A model generated the notes under the pieces. It ran no database searches, was not told where the DNA came from, and saw only the letters and a program-made list of their open reading frames with translations. A stretch of DNA of 64,000 nucleotides from contig NZ_SEON01000008.1 of NCBI RefSeq assembly GCF_004152845.1, forward strand, positions 1-64,000, written 5' to 3'. This document shows positions 44,179 through 52,901 of the stretch, in pieces. Source of the stretch: Sphingobium fuliginis (GTDB lineage Bacteria > Pseudomonadota > Alphaproteobacteria > Sphingomonadales > Sphingomonadaceae). Position numbers and translations under genes: made by a program. The number at the start of each line of letters is the position of its first letter. Position 1 is the stretch's first letter.

Positions 44179-44207
44179 ATTGCACTAAATAGAACGCATT
44201 TGCAAAT
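44179..44207. promoter_or_regulatory. Candidate shared operator, copy d, upstream of the meta-cleavage operon
   Basis: ATTGCACTAAATAGAAC (44179-44195) is followed by the palindrome ATTTGCAAAT (44198-44207), 102 bases before xylF on the minus strand. TTGCACTA...AGAAC matches the copy at 49735 in 13 of 16 positions. No other promoter element is clear. Confidence 0.45.
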
Positions 44208-44257
44208 GGAGAATGGTTGAACTCCATCGCATAATGCGGGAAGTCGGACTGTCCGGC

Positions 44258-44863
44258 TCACGCCAAGCCTTCGGCCTTGAGCGCGGCACCCACGGCGGGA
44301 CGCTGCGCGATCTTGCCGACATAGGCGCCGAGCGAGGGGTAGGCGGCCATGTCGATACCGACGTAGGCTGGCCAACCCAGCATCACGAACAGGTAGATGT
44401 CGGCAACACTGAAAGCATTGCCAGCATAGTGGTCCCGCCCGGCCAATTCCTTATCGAGCGCGGCGAGGTGGTTCTTGACCGATTCCGCGGCCGCCGCCTT
44501 CGCTTCGTCGGAAGTGCCGGGGGCGAACAACGGCACGAATGCCTTGTGGAATTCGGAACCGAGGAAGCTGAGACGGCTCAGCAGTCGGTAACGATCGAGG
44601 CTGCCTTCGGCCGGCGCCAGGCCAGACGCGGGGTTCTGGTCGGCTATGTACAGCAGGATGGCGGGGTTCTCGGTCAGGGTCTCGCCGCTGTCCAGGGTGA
44701 GGGCCGGGACCTTGCCGGACGGGTTGACGGTGAGGAAATCCTCGCCCGCCTCGGTCTTGCGCACGGCCAGATCGACCTTGACGGCTTCGAAATCGGCACC
44801 GGTTTCGCGCAGGGCAATGTGCGGGGCGAGGGAACATGCGCCGGGGCTGATGAACAGTTTCAT
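44258..44863 (-). CDS. bphK: Beta-class glutathione S-transferase (BphK-like)
   Basis: This 201-residue GST begins MKLFISPGACSLAPHIALRETG with the beta-class catalytic Cys10 region. It has NPSGKVPALTLDSGETLTENPAILLYIAD (glutathione-binding Pro and Glu-Asn) and the C-terminal FSVADIYLFVMLGWP. BphK-type GSTs occur in biphenyl/xylene clusters and can dehalogenate chlorinated ring-cleavage products. The start is preceded by GAGGAG. It ends the operon that begins with the BenA-like gene. Confidence 0.92.
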   Translation of the reverse strand: MKLFISPGACSLAPHIALRETGADFEAVKVDLAVRKTEAGEDFLTVNPSGKVPALTLDSGETLTENPAILLYIADQNPASGLAPAEGSLDRYRLLSRLSFLGSEFHKAFVPLFAPGTSDEAKAAAAESVKNHLAALDKELAGRDHYAGNAFSVADIYLFVMLGWPAYVGIDMAAYPSLGAYVGKIAQRPAVGAALKAEGLA

Positions 44864-44911
44864 GGTATTTCTCCTCTAGATTTCTTTTCGACGCCAGACG
44901 ATGTTCGGCAG

Positions 44912-45391
44912 TCAGATTGGGGTCGCCAGCAGCGTCGCGATTCTGTGGGTGTCATAGACGCACATTCGGCTCACCAGCTTGGCTACGCCGTCCTTGATTA
45001 GCAGACGGTCGACATATTTCCCGGCGTTGTAGATGCGGGTCTCACCGTCGTTGCGCGTCTGCAGCAAGGCATAGCTTGCTTCGGCCGACACGGTATCCCC
45101 GTCGATCCCGGTCAAGACCGCTCGCGAAATCAGGTGACGACTGAAATGCTCCGGGAAAACGTTGGCGCGGCGCAGCGCCACCACCCGATCGACGAGCATG
45201 CCCTTGCTGTCGCAATACATCACCGCGGCCGGCAGCCCGTTGTCGACATTTTCGCGGGCGATCACCTGATAAAGGCAATCGTCGACGAAAAACTCGGGCC
45301 ACTCCTCAAGCCGGTCGTCATCCAGACACAGTCCGTAAGCGGCGTTCAGGGAATCGACGAGACCCTGCAAAACAGGCTCGACCAAGCTCAT
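44912..45391 (-). CDS. Ring-hydroxylating oxygenase beta subunit (pair 4)
   Basis: The start is ATG 45391, overlapping its alpha gene by 4 bases. The 159-residue beta subunit has LNAAYGLCLDDDRLEEWPEFFVDDCLYQVIARENV, MYCDSKGMLVDRVVALRRANVFPEHFSRHLIS and TRIYNAGKYVDR. It is a close paralogue of the pair 6 subunit at 51.1 kb. Both resemble salicylate 1-hydroxylase/anthranilate-type small subunits. Confidence 0.88.
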   Translation of the reverse strand: MSLVEPVLQGLVDSLNAAYGLCLDDDRLEEWPEFFVDDCLYQVIARENVDNGLPAAVMYCDSKGMLVDRVVALRRANVFPEHFSRHLISRAVLTGIDGDTVSAEASYALLQTRNDGETRIYNAGKYVDRLLIKDGVAKLVSRMCVYDTHRIATLLATPI

Positions 45392-46662
45392 GCCGATGCC
45401 TCGGCGCTGACGGCAAGAGCATCGCCCATCAGGCTCAGATAGCCTTTCCAGAAGCCGCGCACAGCGTTCTCGTCCATGCCCATCGGCGCGTAATAGCCCC
45501 GCACGTCGTCGCCGCCCATTTCGATGAAACTGTGCTTGCCTTCGGCCCCGACCGTGCCCTGCTGGCAAAGCTCGACCGCTTCACCGTCCTCCATCGAAAT
45601 CAGTCCGGAAGGACCGACGAGGTTCAGGTTGCGCAGCCGGTGACGGGTCGTTTCCTCATCATCGTCGGCATAGCCGAAATAAGTCCATACCAGCTCGGTC
45701 TTGTCGACACCGTGAGTCACAATCTGGCGTGTCGCCAGCGTGTTCTGGATCTGCTGCAGCACGACCGACGGAAACAGCGACTGGATGTGCAAGCCCACAT
45801 CGTCCTCGATCTCGGGCCGGAATTGCAACAGGCGTTCGTCCTGCAGTTTGGCGGACCCTTGCATTTCGCGATTGGCCTCATCGCCGAACGATCCGTAATC
45901 GATGTCACCCTTGGGCTTGGAGACGGTAAAGACATTGTGAAAGCCCTGCTCGGCCAGCTCACCCGCGCTGTCCTGACTTTGTCGGTAGATTCCGAAAGTC
46001 GGGTAGAACAGGTGCAGCAAGCCGCCGTGGTAGCTGTCGCGGCTGTTTTCGGAATAGAGCTTCCAATTGCCCGCCATATATTGCCGGGAGTAACCCAGGA
46101 CCTTGATCGGGCGCTGGAAAACGCGGTCGATATACTTGCGCATCACCGGGCCGAGAAAATCGTCAAGCGACTCGATGTCGGCTGAAAAAGTGCCGAACAC
46201 CATGCCCTTGTAGCTTTCTACCCGGAGCTTCTCGAGCGAGTGACTGGCCAGATCGAAATCCTTTTCGTACCCTCCAACGCCCTTCATCCCGCGCCGGAAG
46301 GGTACGCCGACCAGCGTGCCTTCCGAATCGTAAGCCCACTGATGGTAGACGCAGACGAACGCGCCGTCGGCCTGGTTGCCGCGCAACGAACGGCACACCG
46401 TCGCGCCCTTGTGCGCGCACCGGTTTACCCAGGCATGAAGCTTGCCTTCCTGTCCGCGCACGAGCACCACCGGCGTTTCGCCGAGATGGGTTGCGCGAAA
46501 GTCGCCCGCGTTGGGAATCTCGGCCTCAAGCCCAAGGTAGCACCAGGTGCGCCCCTTGAAGATATTGCGCTGCTCGGCGGCGAAAATCTGCGTATCGTGG
46601 TAGACTCTATAGTCCACCGCTGTCGGGAGCGAGGGCGCTCCCACTGGGGCCATGGCATTCAT
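45388..46662 (-). CDS. Ring-hydroxylating oxygenase alpha subunit, salicylate hydroxylase-like (pair 4)
   Basis: The start is ATG 46662 (MNAMAPV) after AGGAGAAG. The 424-residue protein has Rieske ligands Cys82/His84 (CAHKGA) and Cys104/His107 (CVYHQW) and active-site iron ligands in ENSRDSYHGGLLH. The CVYHQWAYD, GVPFRRGMKG and NTLATRQIVTHG blocks place it with sphingomonad three-component salicylate 1-hydroxylases and anthranilate dioxygenases, giving catechol. It overlaps the PdxA-like gene by 4 bases. The paired oxygenase at 51.6 kb is a paralogue. Confidence 0.87.
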   Translation of the reverse strand: MNAMAPVGAPSLPTAVDYRVYHDTQIFAAEQRNIFKGRTWCYLGLEAEIPNAGDFRATHLGETPVVLVRGQEGKLHAWVNRCAHKGATVCRSLRGNQADGAFVCVYHQWAYDSEGTLVGVPFRRGMKGVGGYEKDFDLASHSLEKLRVESYKGMVFGTFSADIESLDDFLGPVMRKYIDRVFQRPIKVLGYSRQYMAGNWKLYSENSRDSYHGGLLHLFYPTFGIYRQSQDSAGELAEQGFHNVFTVSKPKGDIDYGSFGDEANREMQGSAKLQDERLLQFRPEIEDDVGLHIQSLFPSVVLQQIQNTLATRQIVTHGVDKTELVWTYFGYADDDEETTRHRLRNLNLVGPSGLISMEDGEAVELCQQGTVGAEGKHSFIEMGGDDVRGYYAPMGMDENAVRGFWKGYLSLMGDALAVSAEASA

Positions 46663-47675
46663 TGTGCTTCTCCTGTAAATCCCTGTCCAGATGCGAGCTG
46701 ACCGCAAATGCGCATCGCGCTGAGCATCATCGCGGCGTCCGCCTTGCCCGTGCCGACAATATCGTAGGCGGTGCCGTGGGCGACCGACATGTGCAGATAG
46801 GGCGGACCCATTATGATCACGCAATTGCCCGAAAAGCCCCAGGTCTTTACGGCAATGTGCCCCTGATCGTGGAACATCGCGAGCACCATGTCGAAGCGCC
46901 CCTCGATGCACTGGCGGAAGACCGAATCGGGCGCAATCGGGCCTTCCACGGCAACGCCGGCTGCCCGGGCCCGTTCGACCCCGGGGGCAATCGCGAGCCG
47001 ATCCTCGTCACCCATGGCGTGCGGGTTGAGCCCCGCCACGGCGATCCGCGGACGAGCGATTCCCCACGACCGCATGGCATCATTAACTTGCCTGATTGCC
47101 TTGGCGACGAGATCGGCGGTTATCACGTCGATCACCTGGCGCAGCGACATGTGATCGGTGAGATGCGCCACCCGCAAAGGACCGGTCAGCAACACCAGAT
47201 AGCTTTCGCCCGGCGTGGGGCTGATCACCTTGTCGAGTTTTCCGGCCATCTTGAGCGAACCGCTGCTGATCGGTCCCATGACCGTCGCGGCGAAGGAGCC
47301 ATCCCGGGCCAGCGCGTCGAGCTCGTCCAGCCATTGCGCGGTGGCATGGCCGGCCACTTCGGTATCCACACCCAGTGGCAAAACGCCGTCCGGCAAGGCT
47401 CCAGTGTCGATCACGTCGATCACCCCGACATCGTCACTGGGCTGTTCGAACGAACGCATCCGGCGCACCCGGGCCCTGACCCCGGTCATGTCGAGCGCAC
47501 GCTCCACCGCCGCTGCCGAGCCAAGTAGCACCGGTATCGATACCTCGTGTACCGAACCGTCCGCCAAGGCCTTGACCGTCACTTCGGGTCCGATCCCCGC
47601 AGGATCGCCGATCATGGTCCCGACGACGGGACGCGCTGCTGGTGCTGCCATGGGTCGGTCAGATGCTGTAGACAT
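46659..47675 (-). CDS. PdxA-family decarboxylating cis-dihydrodiol dehydrogenase (TphB-like)
   Basis: This 338-residue protein has the PdxA fold: PVVGTMIGDPAGIGPEV at the N-terminus, VMGPISSGSLKMAG, metal-binding His in VAHLTDHMSL and AMFHDQGHIAVK, and PPYLHMSVAHGTAYDIVGTG. PdxA paralogues in aromatic clusters (TphB type) oxidise and decarboxylate carboxylated cis-dihydrodiols. It is wedged between two oxygenase pairs, overlapping one by 17 bases and the other by 4, so a role with an aromatic diacid or salicylate-type substrate is likely. True PdxA (vitamin B6) is the less likely alternative. The start could also be ATG 47651. Confidence 0.8.
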   Translation of the reverse strand: MSTASDRPMAAPAARPVVGTMIGDPAGIGPEVTVKALADGSVHEVSIPVLLGSAAAVERALDMTGVRARVRRMRSFEQPSDDVGVIDVIDTGALPDGVLPLGVDTEVAGHATAQWLDELDALARDGSFAATVMGPISSGSLKMAGKLDKVISPTPGESYLVLLTGPLRVAHLTDHMSLRQVIDVITADLVAKAIRQVNDAMRSWGIARPRIAVAGLNPHAMGDEDRLAIAPGVERARAAGVAVEGPIAPDSVFRQCIEGRFDMVLAMFHDQGHIAVKTWGFSGNCVIIMGPPYLHMSVAHGTAYDIVGTGKADAAMMLSAMRICGQLASGQGFTGEAQ

Positions 47676-48153
47676 CGAGCATGGTCTGCGCGAGGTCGTT
47701 GATGATCACGGTCTTCTTGCGCTTGATCACAAAACTCCCGCCGGCAGGCTCGAGATCATAGAAGGCCGATCCGCTGTAGACGGTTACCGCCCCATCGAGC
47801 ACGGATGTTACCGTCCACGATGTGCGCGCCCGTACCAGGCCATCGCCTTCTTCCGTCGAAAGCAACGTGAACACGTGCGAAGTGCGCGGCCCGGGCGTGC
47901 TTGCCGAGGACCGCCCGGTGCGAATACGGAAAACCCGATCCTCCAGGCCGCCGCGATTGTGATAATAGATCAGCGAGATTTCGCGCTGCGGATCAACGGT
48001 AAGGCGCTCGCGGTCATCCCAGGCCGGAGCCCAGTATTCCGCGTCTTCGGCATAGAGCGACAGCCAGGCGTCCCAGTCCTTGTCGTCGAGCGCTACCGCC
48101 TCGCGTCCGAGAAAGCGGTAAACGGCAAGCCAATGCGCATCGGTTGCCGTCAT
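47659..48153 (-). CDS. xylY: Benzoate/toluate 1,2-dioxygenase beta subunit
   Basis: The start is ATG 48153, overlapping the alpha stop. The 164-residue subunit closely follows BenB/XylY: FLGREAVALDDKDWDAWLSLYAEDAEYWAPAWDDRERLTVDPQ, ISLIYYHNRGGLEDRVFRI and a C-terminal LAQTMLDVYSI. It forms the structural subunit of benzoate dioxygenase together with the adjacent alpha gene. Confidence 0.93.
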   Translation of the reverse strand: MTATDAHWLAVYRFLGREAVALDDKDWDAWLSLYAEDAEYWAPAWDDRERLTVDPQREISLIYYHNRGGLEDRVFRIRTGRSSASTPGPRTSHVFTLLSTEEGDGLVRARTSWTVTSVLDGAVTVYSGSAFYDLEPAGGSFVIKRKKTVIINDLAQTMLDVYSI

Positions 48154-49562
48154 TGCGCCAGCTCCAAGTCGCCCTTGGCAAGAAATTCTGCGGTCTCCTG
48201 GTCGATAGCGGAGTTCATCCGGCTGATCCACTCGTCGTGGATAGCTACATAGAGTCCCTCGTCGGCCACTGACGGACTGCTCATCACCGCATCCACCGAA
48301 AGGCCGGCGCCGAAACGCCCGGCGTTTTGTTCCCAGCGCGTCGAGCCGCGCGACATGTCGTTCATCCGACCTTCGCCTGCGCCATACCCGGCCTGGCAGT
48401 TGTTGAATTCGGTCAGATCGTCCGGCGTCGCCATGCCGCTGGCATTGAAGAAGTCCTCGTATTGCCGGATCCTCAGGGCCCGTGCCGAGGCGCTTTCACC
48501 CACCGGAGCGATGCAATAGGTCGTGACTTCGGTCTCGTCGACGGAGATCGGCTGGATGATCCTGATCTGGGTGCTGGTCTGATCCATCAGGAAGACGTTG
48601 GGGAACAGCTGAAGATTCCGGATGCGTTTGTTCATCCACAGCGCCTTCTCCTCGCCATGGGTTTCCTCGATCCAGTCGAGGGCCTCGAAATTCGGCCGAT
48701 CCCGGAAATTGGCGTAGTCGGCCCAGAGCACTGAATGCCCGTTATGGAAGGAAAAAGATCCGCCGTCCTGCCGGTTGAAATTTGAAAAGTCGATCGCCTT
48801 GGTGTCGTTCTTGGAGGCCCCCTCGACTCGACGCATCACCGTCATGAAGTAATTGGCGTGGACCGTTCCGACGTGATACCCGTCCAGACCGTTTTCCACC
48901 TGCATCTTCCAGTTGCCGCGATAGCGGTACCGCGTAGCGCCCGGCAGCACCTCCATTTCGCCTTGCTGAGACTGGTCGACCAACAGATCGATGAACGCCT
49001 TCGAGCCGGCCAGATATTCCTCGAGTGGCAAGACATCGGGAGACAGGCTGCCGAAGATGAAGCCGCGGTAAATTTCCAGACGGGCGATCCTGGGAAGTCC
49101 GAAATCGGCGCGGTCGAAGCCAGGCGCATAACCCCCCGCCCCTTCTTCGGTGACGTCGAGAAGGTCCCCTGCAGACGAGTAGGTCCAGCCGTGGAAGGGG
49201 CACATGAAATTCTTCCTGTTGCCGGCCTTTTCGCGGCAGACCTTGGCGCCGCGGTGGGCGCAGGCGTTGACCAGCCCGCGGACAGTCCCAGACCGGTCCC
49301 GGGTGATGATCACGGGGATTCGCCCCATCTTGGCGGTAAGGAAATCGTGGGGTTTGGCGACCTGGCTTTCGTGAGCGAGGAATATCCAGTTGCGCTCGAA
49401 AATATACTTCATCTCGATATCGAACAGCTCGGCATCAGTGAAAGCGGCGCGGTCGATCTGGTAGATACCCCTCGCCTGATCTTTCACGAGCCACGATTTC
49501 AGGCGCTGTTTGATCGCTTGCAAATCGGCAATCCGTCCGACACGCTTTTCTGCGGCTTCCAT
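48150..49562 (-). CDS. xylX: Benzoate/toluate 1,2-dioxygenase alpha subunit
   Basis: The start is ATG 49562 after GGAG; the open frame extends to 49730. The 470-residue protein matches BenA/XylX: GIYQIDRAAFTDAELFDIEMKYIFERNWIFLAHESQ, Rieske ligands Cys101/His103 and Cys121/His124 (CAHRGA, CPFHGW), FIFGSLSPDVLPLEEYL, iron ligands in ENGLDGYHVGTVH and QYEDFFNASGMATPDDL. It dihydroxylates benzoate or toluates to cis-diol carboxylates, which the XylL-like enzyme at 23.1 kb oxidises. There is no dedicated BenC reductase here; the shared ferredoxin and reductase are the likely electron donors. Confidence 0.93.
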   Translation of the reverse strand: MEAAEKRVGRIADLQAIKQRLKSWLVKDQARGIYQIDRAAFTDAELFDIEMKYIFERNWIFLAHESQVAKPHDFLTAKMGRIPVIITRDRSGTVRGLVNACAHRGAKVCREKAGNRKNFMCPFHGWTYSSAGDLLDVTEEGAGGYAPGFDRADFGLPRIARLEIYRGFIFGSLSPDVLPLEEYLAGSKAFIDLLVDQSQQGEMEVLPGATRYRYRGNWKMQVENGLDGYHVGTVHANYFMTVMRRVEGASKNDTKAIDFSNFNRQDGGSFSFHNGHSVLWADYANFRDRPNFEALDWIEETHGEEKALWMNKRIRNLQLFPNVFLMDQTSTQIRIIQPISVDETEVTTYCIAPVGESASARALRIRQYEDFFNASGMATPDDLTEFNNCQAGYGAGEGRMNDMSRGSTRWEQNAGRFGAGLSVDAVMSSPSVADEGLYVAIHDEWISRMNSAIDQETAEFLAKGDLELAQ

Positions 49563-49851
49563 AACGCTCCACTCCCACTTTGCGGCAGCCGGTCGGACGG
49601 CTTCCGCTGAATGACTGGACACCTTGGCGGTGTTCCCGAATCCGGTCCCGCGCCGCCCGCCCATCACGGGCGAATCGCTGGATCGACGTTCTGTTGCGCT
49701 ATTCCTACACCAACAAATTACCCGGTGCAACGTATTGCACTATGGAGAACTATCGGCTATCGCCTCGACTCGGCCGGCAAGACCGGCGGCAAGACAATCG
49801 GCGATGACGGTCCCGCGAGATGCGAGCCGCGTCCTCTGGGAGAGAAAGCAA
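49563..49851. other. Divergent promoter region between xylX and bphC
   Basis: This 289-base region separates two divergent operons. It contains the dyad GTGCAACGTATTGCAC (49725-49740) and the sequence TTGCACTATGGAGAAC (49735-49750). I found no sigma-54 promoter and no convincing sigma-70 pair. Confidence 0.6.
49725..49750. promoter_or_regulatory. Candidate shared operator, copy e (dyad)
   Basis: GTGCAA-CGTA-TTGCAC is a perfect 6-base dyad, overlapping TTGCACTATGGAGAAC, which matches copy d in 13 of 16 positions. It is 102 bases before bphC and within the divergent region that also feeds xylX. Confidence 0.5.
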
Positions 49852-50751
49852 ATGGCAGCAGTCACGGAACTCGGTTACCTCGGGTTGACCGTAACAAATC
49901 TCGATGCATGGCGCAGTTATGCTGCCGAAGTGGCCGGCATGGAGATTGTCGACGAGGGCGAAGGCGACCGCCTCTACCTGCGCATGGACCAGTGGCATCA
50001 TCGCATCGTGTTGCACGCCTCCGACTCCGACGATCTTGCCTATCTGGGCTGGCGCGTTGCCGATCCGGTGGAATTCGACGCCATGGTGGCAAAGCTGACC
50101 GCCGCCGGAATCTCCTTGACGGTGGCAAGCGAGGCCGAAGCTCGGGAGCGGCGCGTGCTCGGTCTTGCCAAGCTGGCTGATCCGGGTGGGAACCCCACCG
50201 AAATTTTTTACGGGCCGCAAGTCGACACCCACAAGCCTTTCCATCCTGGGCGCCCCATGTACGGAAAATTCGTGACCGGATCGGAAGGAATCGGGCATTG
50301 CATCCTGCGTCAGGACGATGTTCCCGCGGCGGCGGCGTTCTACGGACTGCTGGGGCTGCGCGGGTCGGTCGAGTATCACCTGCAGCTGCCCAACGGGATG
50401 GTGGCGCAGCCGTACTTCATGCACTGCAACGAGCGGCAGCATTCGGTCGCTTTCGGGCTTGGCCCGATGGAAAAGCGCATCAACCACCTGATGTTCGAAT
50501 ATACCGACCTCGACGATCTCGGCCTCGCGCACGACATTGTGCGGGCGCGCAAGATCGACGTCGCGCTCCAGCTCGGCAAGCATGCAAACGACCAGGCGCT
50601 GACCTTCTACTGCGCCAACCCGTCGGGCTGGCTGTGGGAGTTCGGCTGGGGTGCCCGCAAGGCCCCAAGCCAGCAGGAATACTACACCCGCGATATATTC
50701 GGTCACGGCAACGAAGCCGCGGGCTACGGAATGGATATTCCCCTCGGCTGA
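49852..50751 (+). CDS. bphC: Extradiol dioxygenase for 2,3-dihydroxybiphenyl/1,2-dihydroxynaphthalene
   Basis: The start is ATG 49852 after GGGAGAG; the open frame begins at 49624. The 299-residue two-domain type I extradiol dioxygenase has iron ligands His149 (GIGHCILR), His212 (RINHLMFEY) and Glu263 (SGWLWEFGWG), near the positions of LB400 BphC. It cleaves the ring product of BphB. It leads the plus-strand operon with the shared ferredoxin, oxygenase pair 6 and nahD, which suits a combined biphenyl/naphthalene upper route. Confidence 0.94.
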   Translation: MAAVTELGYLGLTVTNLDAWRSYAAEVAGMEIVDEGEGDRLYLRMDQWHHRIVLHASDSDDLAYLGWRVADPVEFDAMVAKLTAAGISLTVASEAEARERRVLGLAKLADPGGNPTEIFYGPQVDTHKPFHPGRPMYGKFVTGSEGIGHCILRQDDVPAAAAFYGLLGLRGSVEYHLQLPNGMVAQPYFMHCNERQHSVAFGLGPMEKRINHLMFEYTDLDDLGLAHDIVRARKIDVALQLGKHANDQALTFYCANPSGWLWEFGWGARKAPSQQEYYTRDIFGHGNEAAGYGMDIPLG

Positions 50752-50801
50752 TCATCCATTTGATCGCCGGTCCATAACCTAGATTGGAATTGCCAGACGC
50801 C

Positions 50802-51128
50802 ATGTCGAACAAATTGCGCCTTTGCCAAGTAGCGTCCGTCAAGGACGGTGAACCGGTCGCGGTCTACCAGGAAAAAATGCCTGCGCTTGCAGTCTACAAC
50901 GTCGATGGCGAAGTGTTCGTCACCGACAATCTTTGCACCCATGGCAATGCCATGCTGACCGATGGCTACCAGGACGGCACAATTATCGAGTGCCCGTTTC
51001 ACGGTGGTTCGTTCGACATCGCCACCGGAGCTGCCAAGGCCTTTCCCTGCCAGATCCCCATCAAGACATACCCCGTCACGATCGAAGACGGCTGGGTGTG
51101 CATCGATCAACCGAAAGAGAGCGCCTGA
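50802..51128 (+). CDS. bphA3: Rieske ferredoxin shared by the ring-hydroxylating oxygenases
   Basis: The start is ATG 50802, without a strong ribosome site; an in-frame TTG lies 12 bases upstream. The 108-residue soluble Rieske protein has ligands Cys45/His47 (CTHGNA) and Cys64/His67 (CPFHGG). It carries electrons from the BphA4-type reductase to the oxygenase. It is the only Rieske ferredoxin in the window against six oxygenase pairs. The next gene starts one base after its stop. Confidence 0.93.
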   Translation: MSNKLRLCQVASVKDGEPVAVYQEKMPALAVYNVDGEVFVTDNLCTHGNAMLTDGYQDGTIIECPFHGGSFDIATGAAKAFPCQIPIKTYPVTIEDGWVCIDQPKESA

Positions 51129-51617
51129 ATGCTCCTCGACACCCCTTCCCGCTATGAGCTGCAGCAGCTCACTTCCGAGCTCAACGCGCTCTACGCCGAA
51201 CTCATTGACGATGATCGCTTGGAAGAGTGGCCCGAACTCTTTGTTTCGGACTGCGTTTATACCGTGATCTCGCGCGAGAACTTCGAGCGAAACATGGATT
51301 CAGCGGCGATCTATTGCGACAGCCGCGGAATGCTTGTGGATCGCATTGTTTCACTGCGCAAAGCCAATATCTTCCCGGTGCATGCCTACCGTCATATTCT
51401 CGGTCCGACCCGGATGGTTTCCACAACGGGAGCACTTGCAAAGACGCAAACCAATTATGCGGTCCTTATGACCCGTACCGACGGACACACAACAATCTAC
51501 AATTCGGGCAAGTATATAGACGAGATCGACTTGTCGGGCGAGCGCCCCTTGTTTCGTTCGAAGATCGCCGTTTTCGATACCAACCTCATCGACACGATGA
51601 TGGTTCGCCCGATTTAG
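51129..51617 (+). CDS. Ring-hydroxylating oxygenase beta subunit (pair 6)
   Basis: This 162-residue beta subunit has LNALYAELIDDDRLEEWPELFVSDCVYTVISRENF, IYCDSRGMLVDRIVSLRKANIFPVHAYRHI and TTIYNSGKYIDEI. It is a close relative of the pair 4 subunit at 44.9 kb. It sits between the ferredoxin and its alpha gene, in beta-alpha order. Confidence 0.88.
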   Translation: MLLDTPSRYELQQLTSELNALYAELIDDDRLEEWPELFVSDCVYTVISRENFERNMDSAAIYCDSRGMLVDRIVSLRKANIFPVHAYRHILGPTRMVSTTGALAKTQTNYAVLMTRTDGHTTIYNSGKYIDEIDLSGERPLFRSKIAVFDTNLIDTMMVRPI

Positions 51618-51638
51618 TTCGCGACCAGGATTTTGATC

Positions 51639-52901
51639 ATGACCGACACAGCTCTGCCAGACGAAAATACCTCGAGAACCGCAAACGGAACTGGTCGCCG
51701 GATTCCCTACCGGGTTTTCACCGATCCGGAGTATCACGCGCGCGAGCAGGAAAAGATCTTCCAGGGCGAGGCCTGGTCCTTCGTCGCGCTCGAGGCAGAA
51801 GTGCCCGAGGCTGGCGATTTCAAATCAACCTTCATCGGAGAAACCCCGGTCATCGTCACCAGGGCCGCTGATGGCGCCGTTCATGTCGTGGTCAATCGCT
51901 GCGCTCATCGCGGGGCACTGGTATGCCGCGAACTGCGCGGCAATCGCCCCAATCTCGAATGTGTTTACCACCAATGGGCCTATGACCTCGCCGGCAATCT
52001 GATCGGGGTGCCGTTCCGCCGCGGTCTCAAGGGCCAGGGCGGAATGCCCGGCGATTTCGACATGAAACAGCATGGCCTCAAGCAGTTGCGCGTCGGGATC
52101 GTCGGCGGGCTTGTCTTCGCCAGCTTTTCTCAAAGCGTGGTGCCACTGAACGATTTCCTCGGCCCGTTGGTTGTCGAGCATATCGAACGGATCATGCACA
52201 AACCGATCAAGGTGCTGGGCGATCAGCGGCAATATGTTCACGGCAACTGGAAGCTTTATGCGGAGAATACCCGCGATCCCTATCACGCCAGCCTTCTGCA
52301 CCTGTTCCACAACACATTCGGGCTCTACCGGTCGACCCAGACCGGCAAGGCACTGATGGACAGCGAGAAGCGGCATTCGCTGCTTTATTCCATCGCCGCC
52401 AGCAACGACGATGCCGCCGACAAACAGGCCTATGGCGATTCCAGGACGTTCGATACCGAGTTCAAGCTTCAGGACATGTCGCTGCTCAAGGGCCGCCAGG
52501 AATTCGATGACGGCATCACCCTGGTTATCCTCGCGGTTTTCCCGAACCTGGTCCTCCAGCAGATTCAGAACACGCTCGCCGTGCGGCAAATCGTGCCAAA
52601 GGGACAGGAAGCGTTCGAGCTGGTCTGGACCCACTTCGGTTACGCCGACGACGATGCAGAAATGCAGGCAATCCGGCGCAAGCAGACCAACCTGATCGGT
52701 CCGGCCGGCCTGATCTCGATGGAAGACGGCGAAGCGGTGGAAATCGTCCAGAACGCCATTGTCGGCGAACAGCAGGCAACCTCGTTCATCGCGATGGGCG
52801 GTGGCCGCGCCGAGGATGCCGACCACCTTGTCACCGAAGGCGCCATTGTCGGCTTCTGGGACAGTTACGAGAAGCTCGTCGGCTTCGGGACCGCACGATG
52901 A
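51639..52901 (+). CDS. Ring-hydroxylating oxygenase alpha subunit, salicylate hydroxylase-like (pair 6)
   Basis: The start is ATG 51639, 8 bases after AGGA; TTG 51633 is possible. The 420-residue protein has Rieske ligands Cys88/His90 (CAHRGA) and Cys108/His111 (CVYHQW) and iron ligands in ENTRDPYHASLLH. ECVYHQWAYD, GVPFRRGLKG and NTLAVRQIVPKG are shared with pair 4. In sphingomonads such enzymes convert salicylate to catechol, joining the naphthalene upper route to the meta pathway. It overlaps nahD by 4 bases. Confidence 0.87.
   Translation: MTDTALPDENTSRTANGTGRRIPYRVFTDPEYHAREQEKIFQGEAWSFVALEAEVPEAGDFKSTFIGETPVIVTRAADGAVHVVVNRCAHRGALVCRELRGNRPNLECVYHQWAYDLAGNLIGVPFRRGLKGQGGMPGDFDMKQHGLKQLRVGIVGGLVFASFSQSVVPLNDFLGPLVVEHIERIMHKPIKVLGDQRQYVHGNWKLYAENTRDPYHASLLHLFHNTFGLYRSTQTGKALMDSEKRHSLLYSIAASNDDAADKQAYGDSRTFDTEFKLQDMSLLKGRQEFDDGITLVILAVFPNLVLQQIQNTLAVRQIVPKGQEAFELVWTHFGYADDDAEMQAIRRKQTNLIGPAGLISMEDGEAVEIVQNAIVGEQQATSFIAMGGGRAEDADHLVTEGAIVGFWDSYEKLVGFGTAR

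Noticed and set aside
46659..47675. Housekeeping pdxA for vitamin B6 synthesis
   Set aside because: Overlap with oxygenase genes on both sides makes a catabolic decarboxylating dehydrogenase far more likely.
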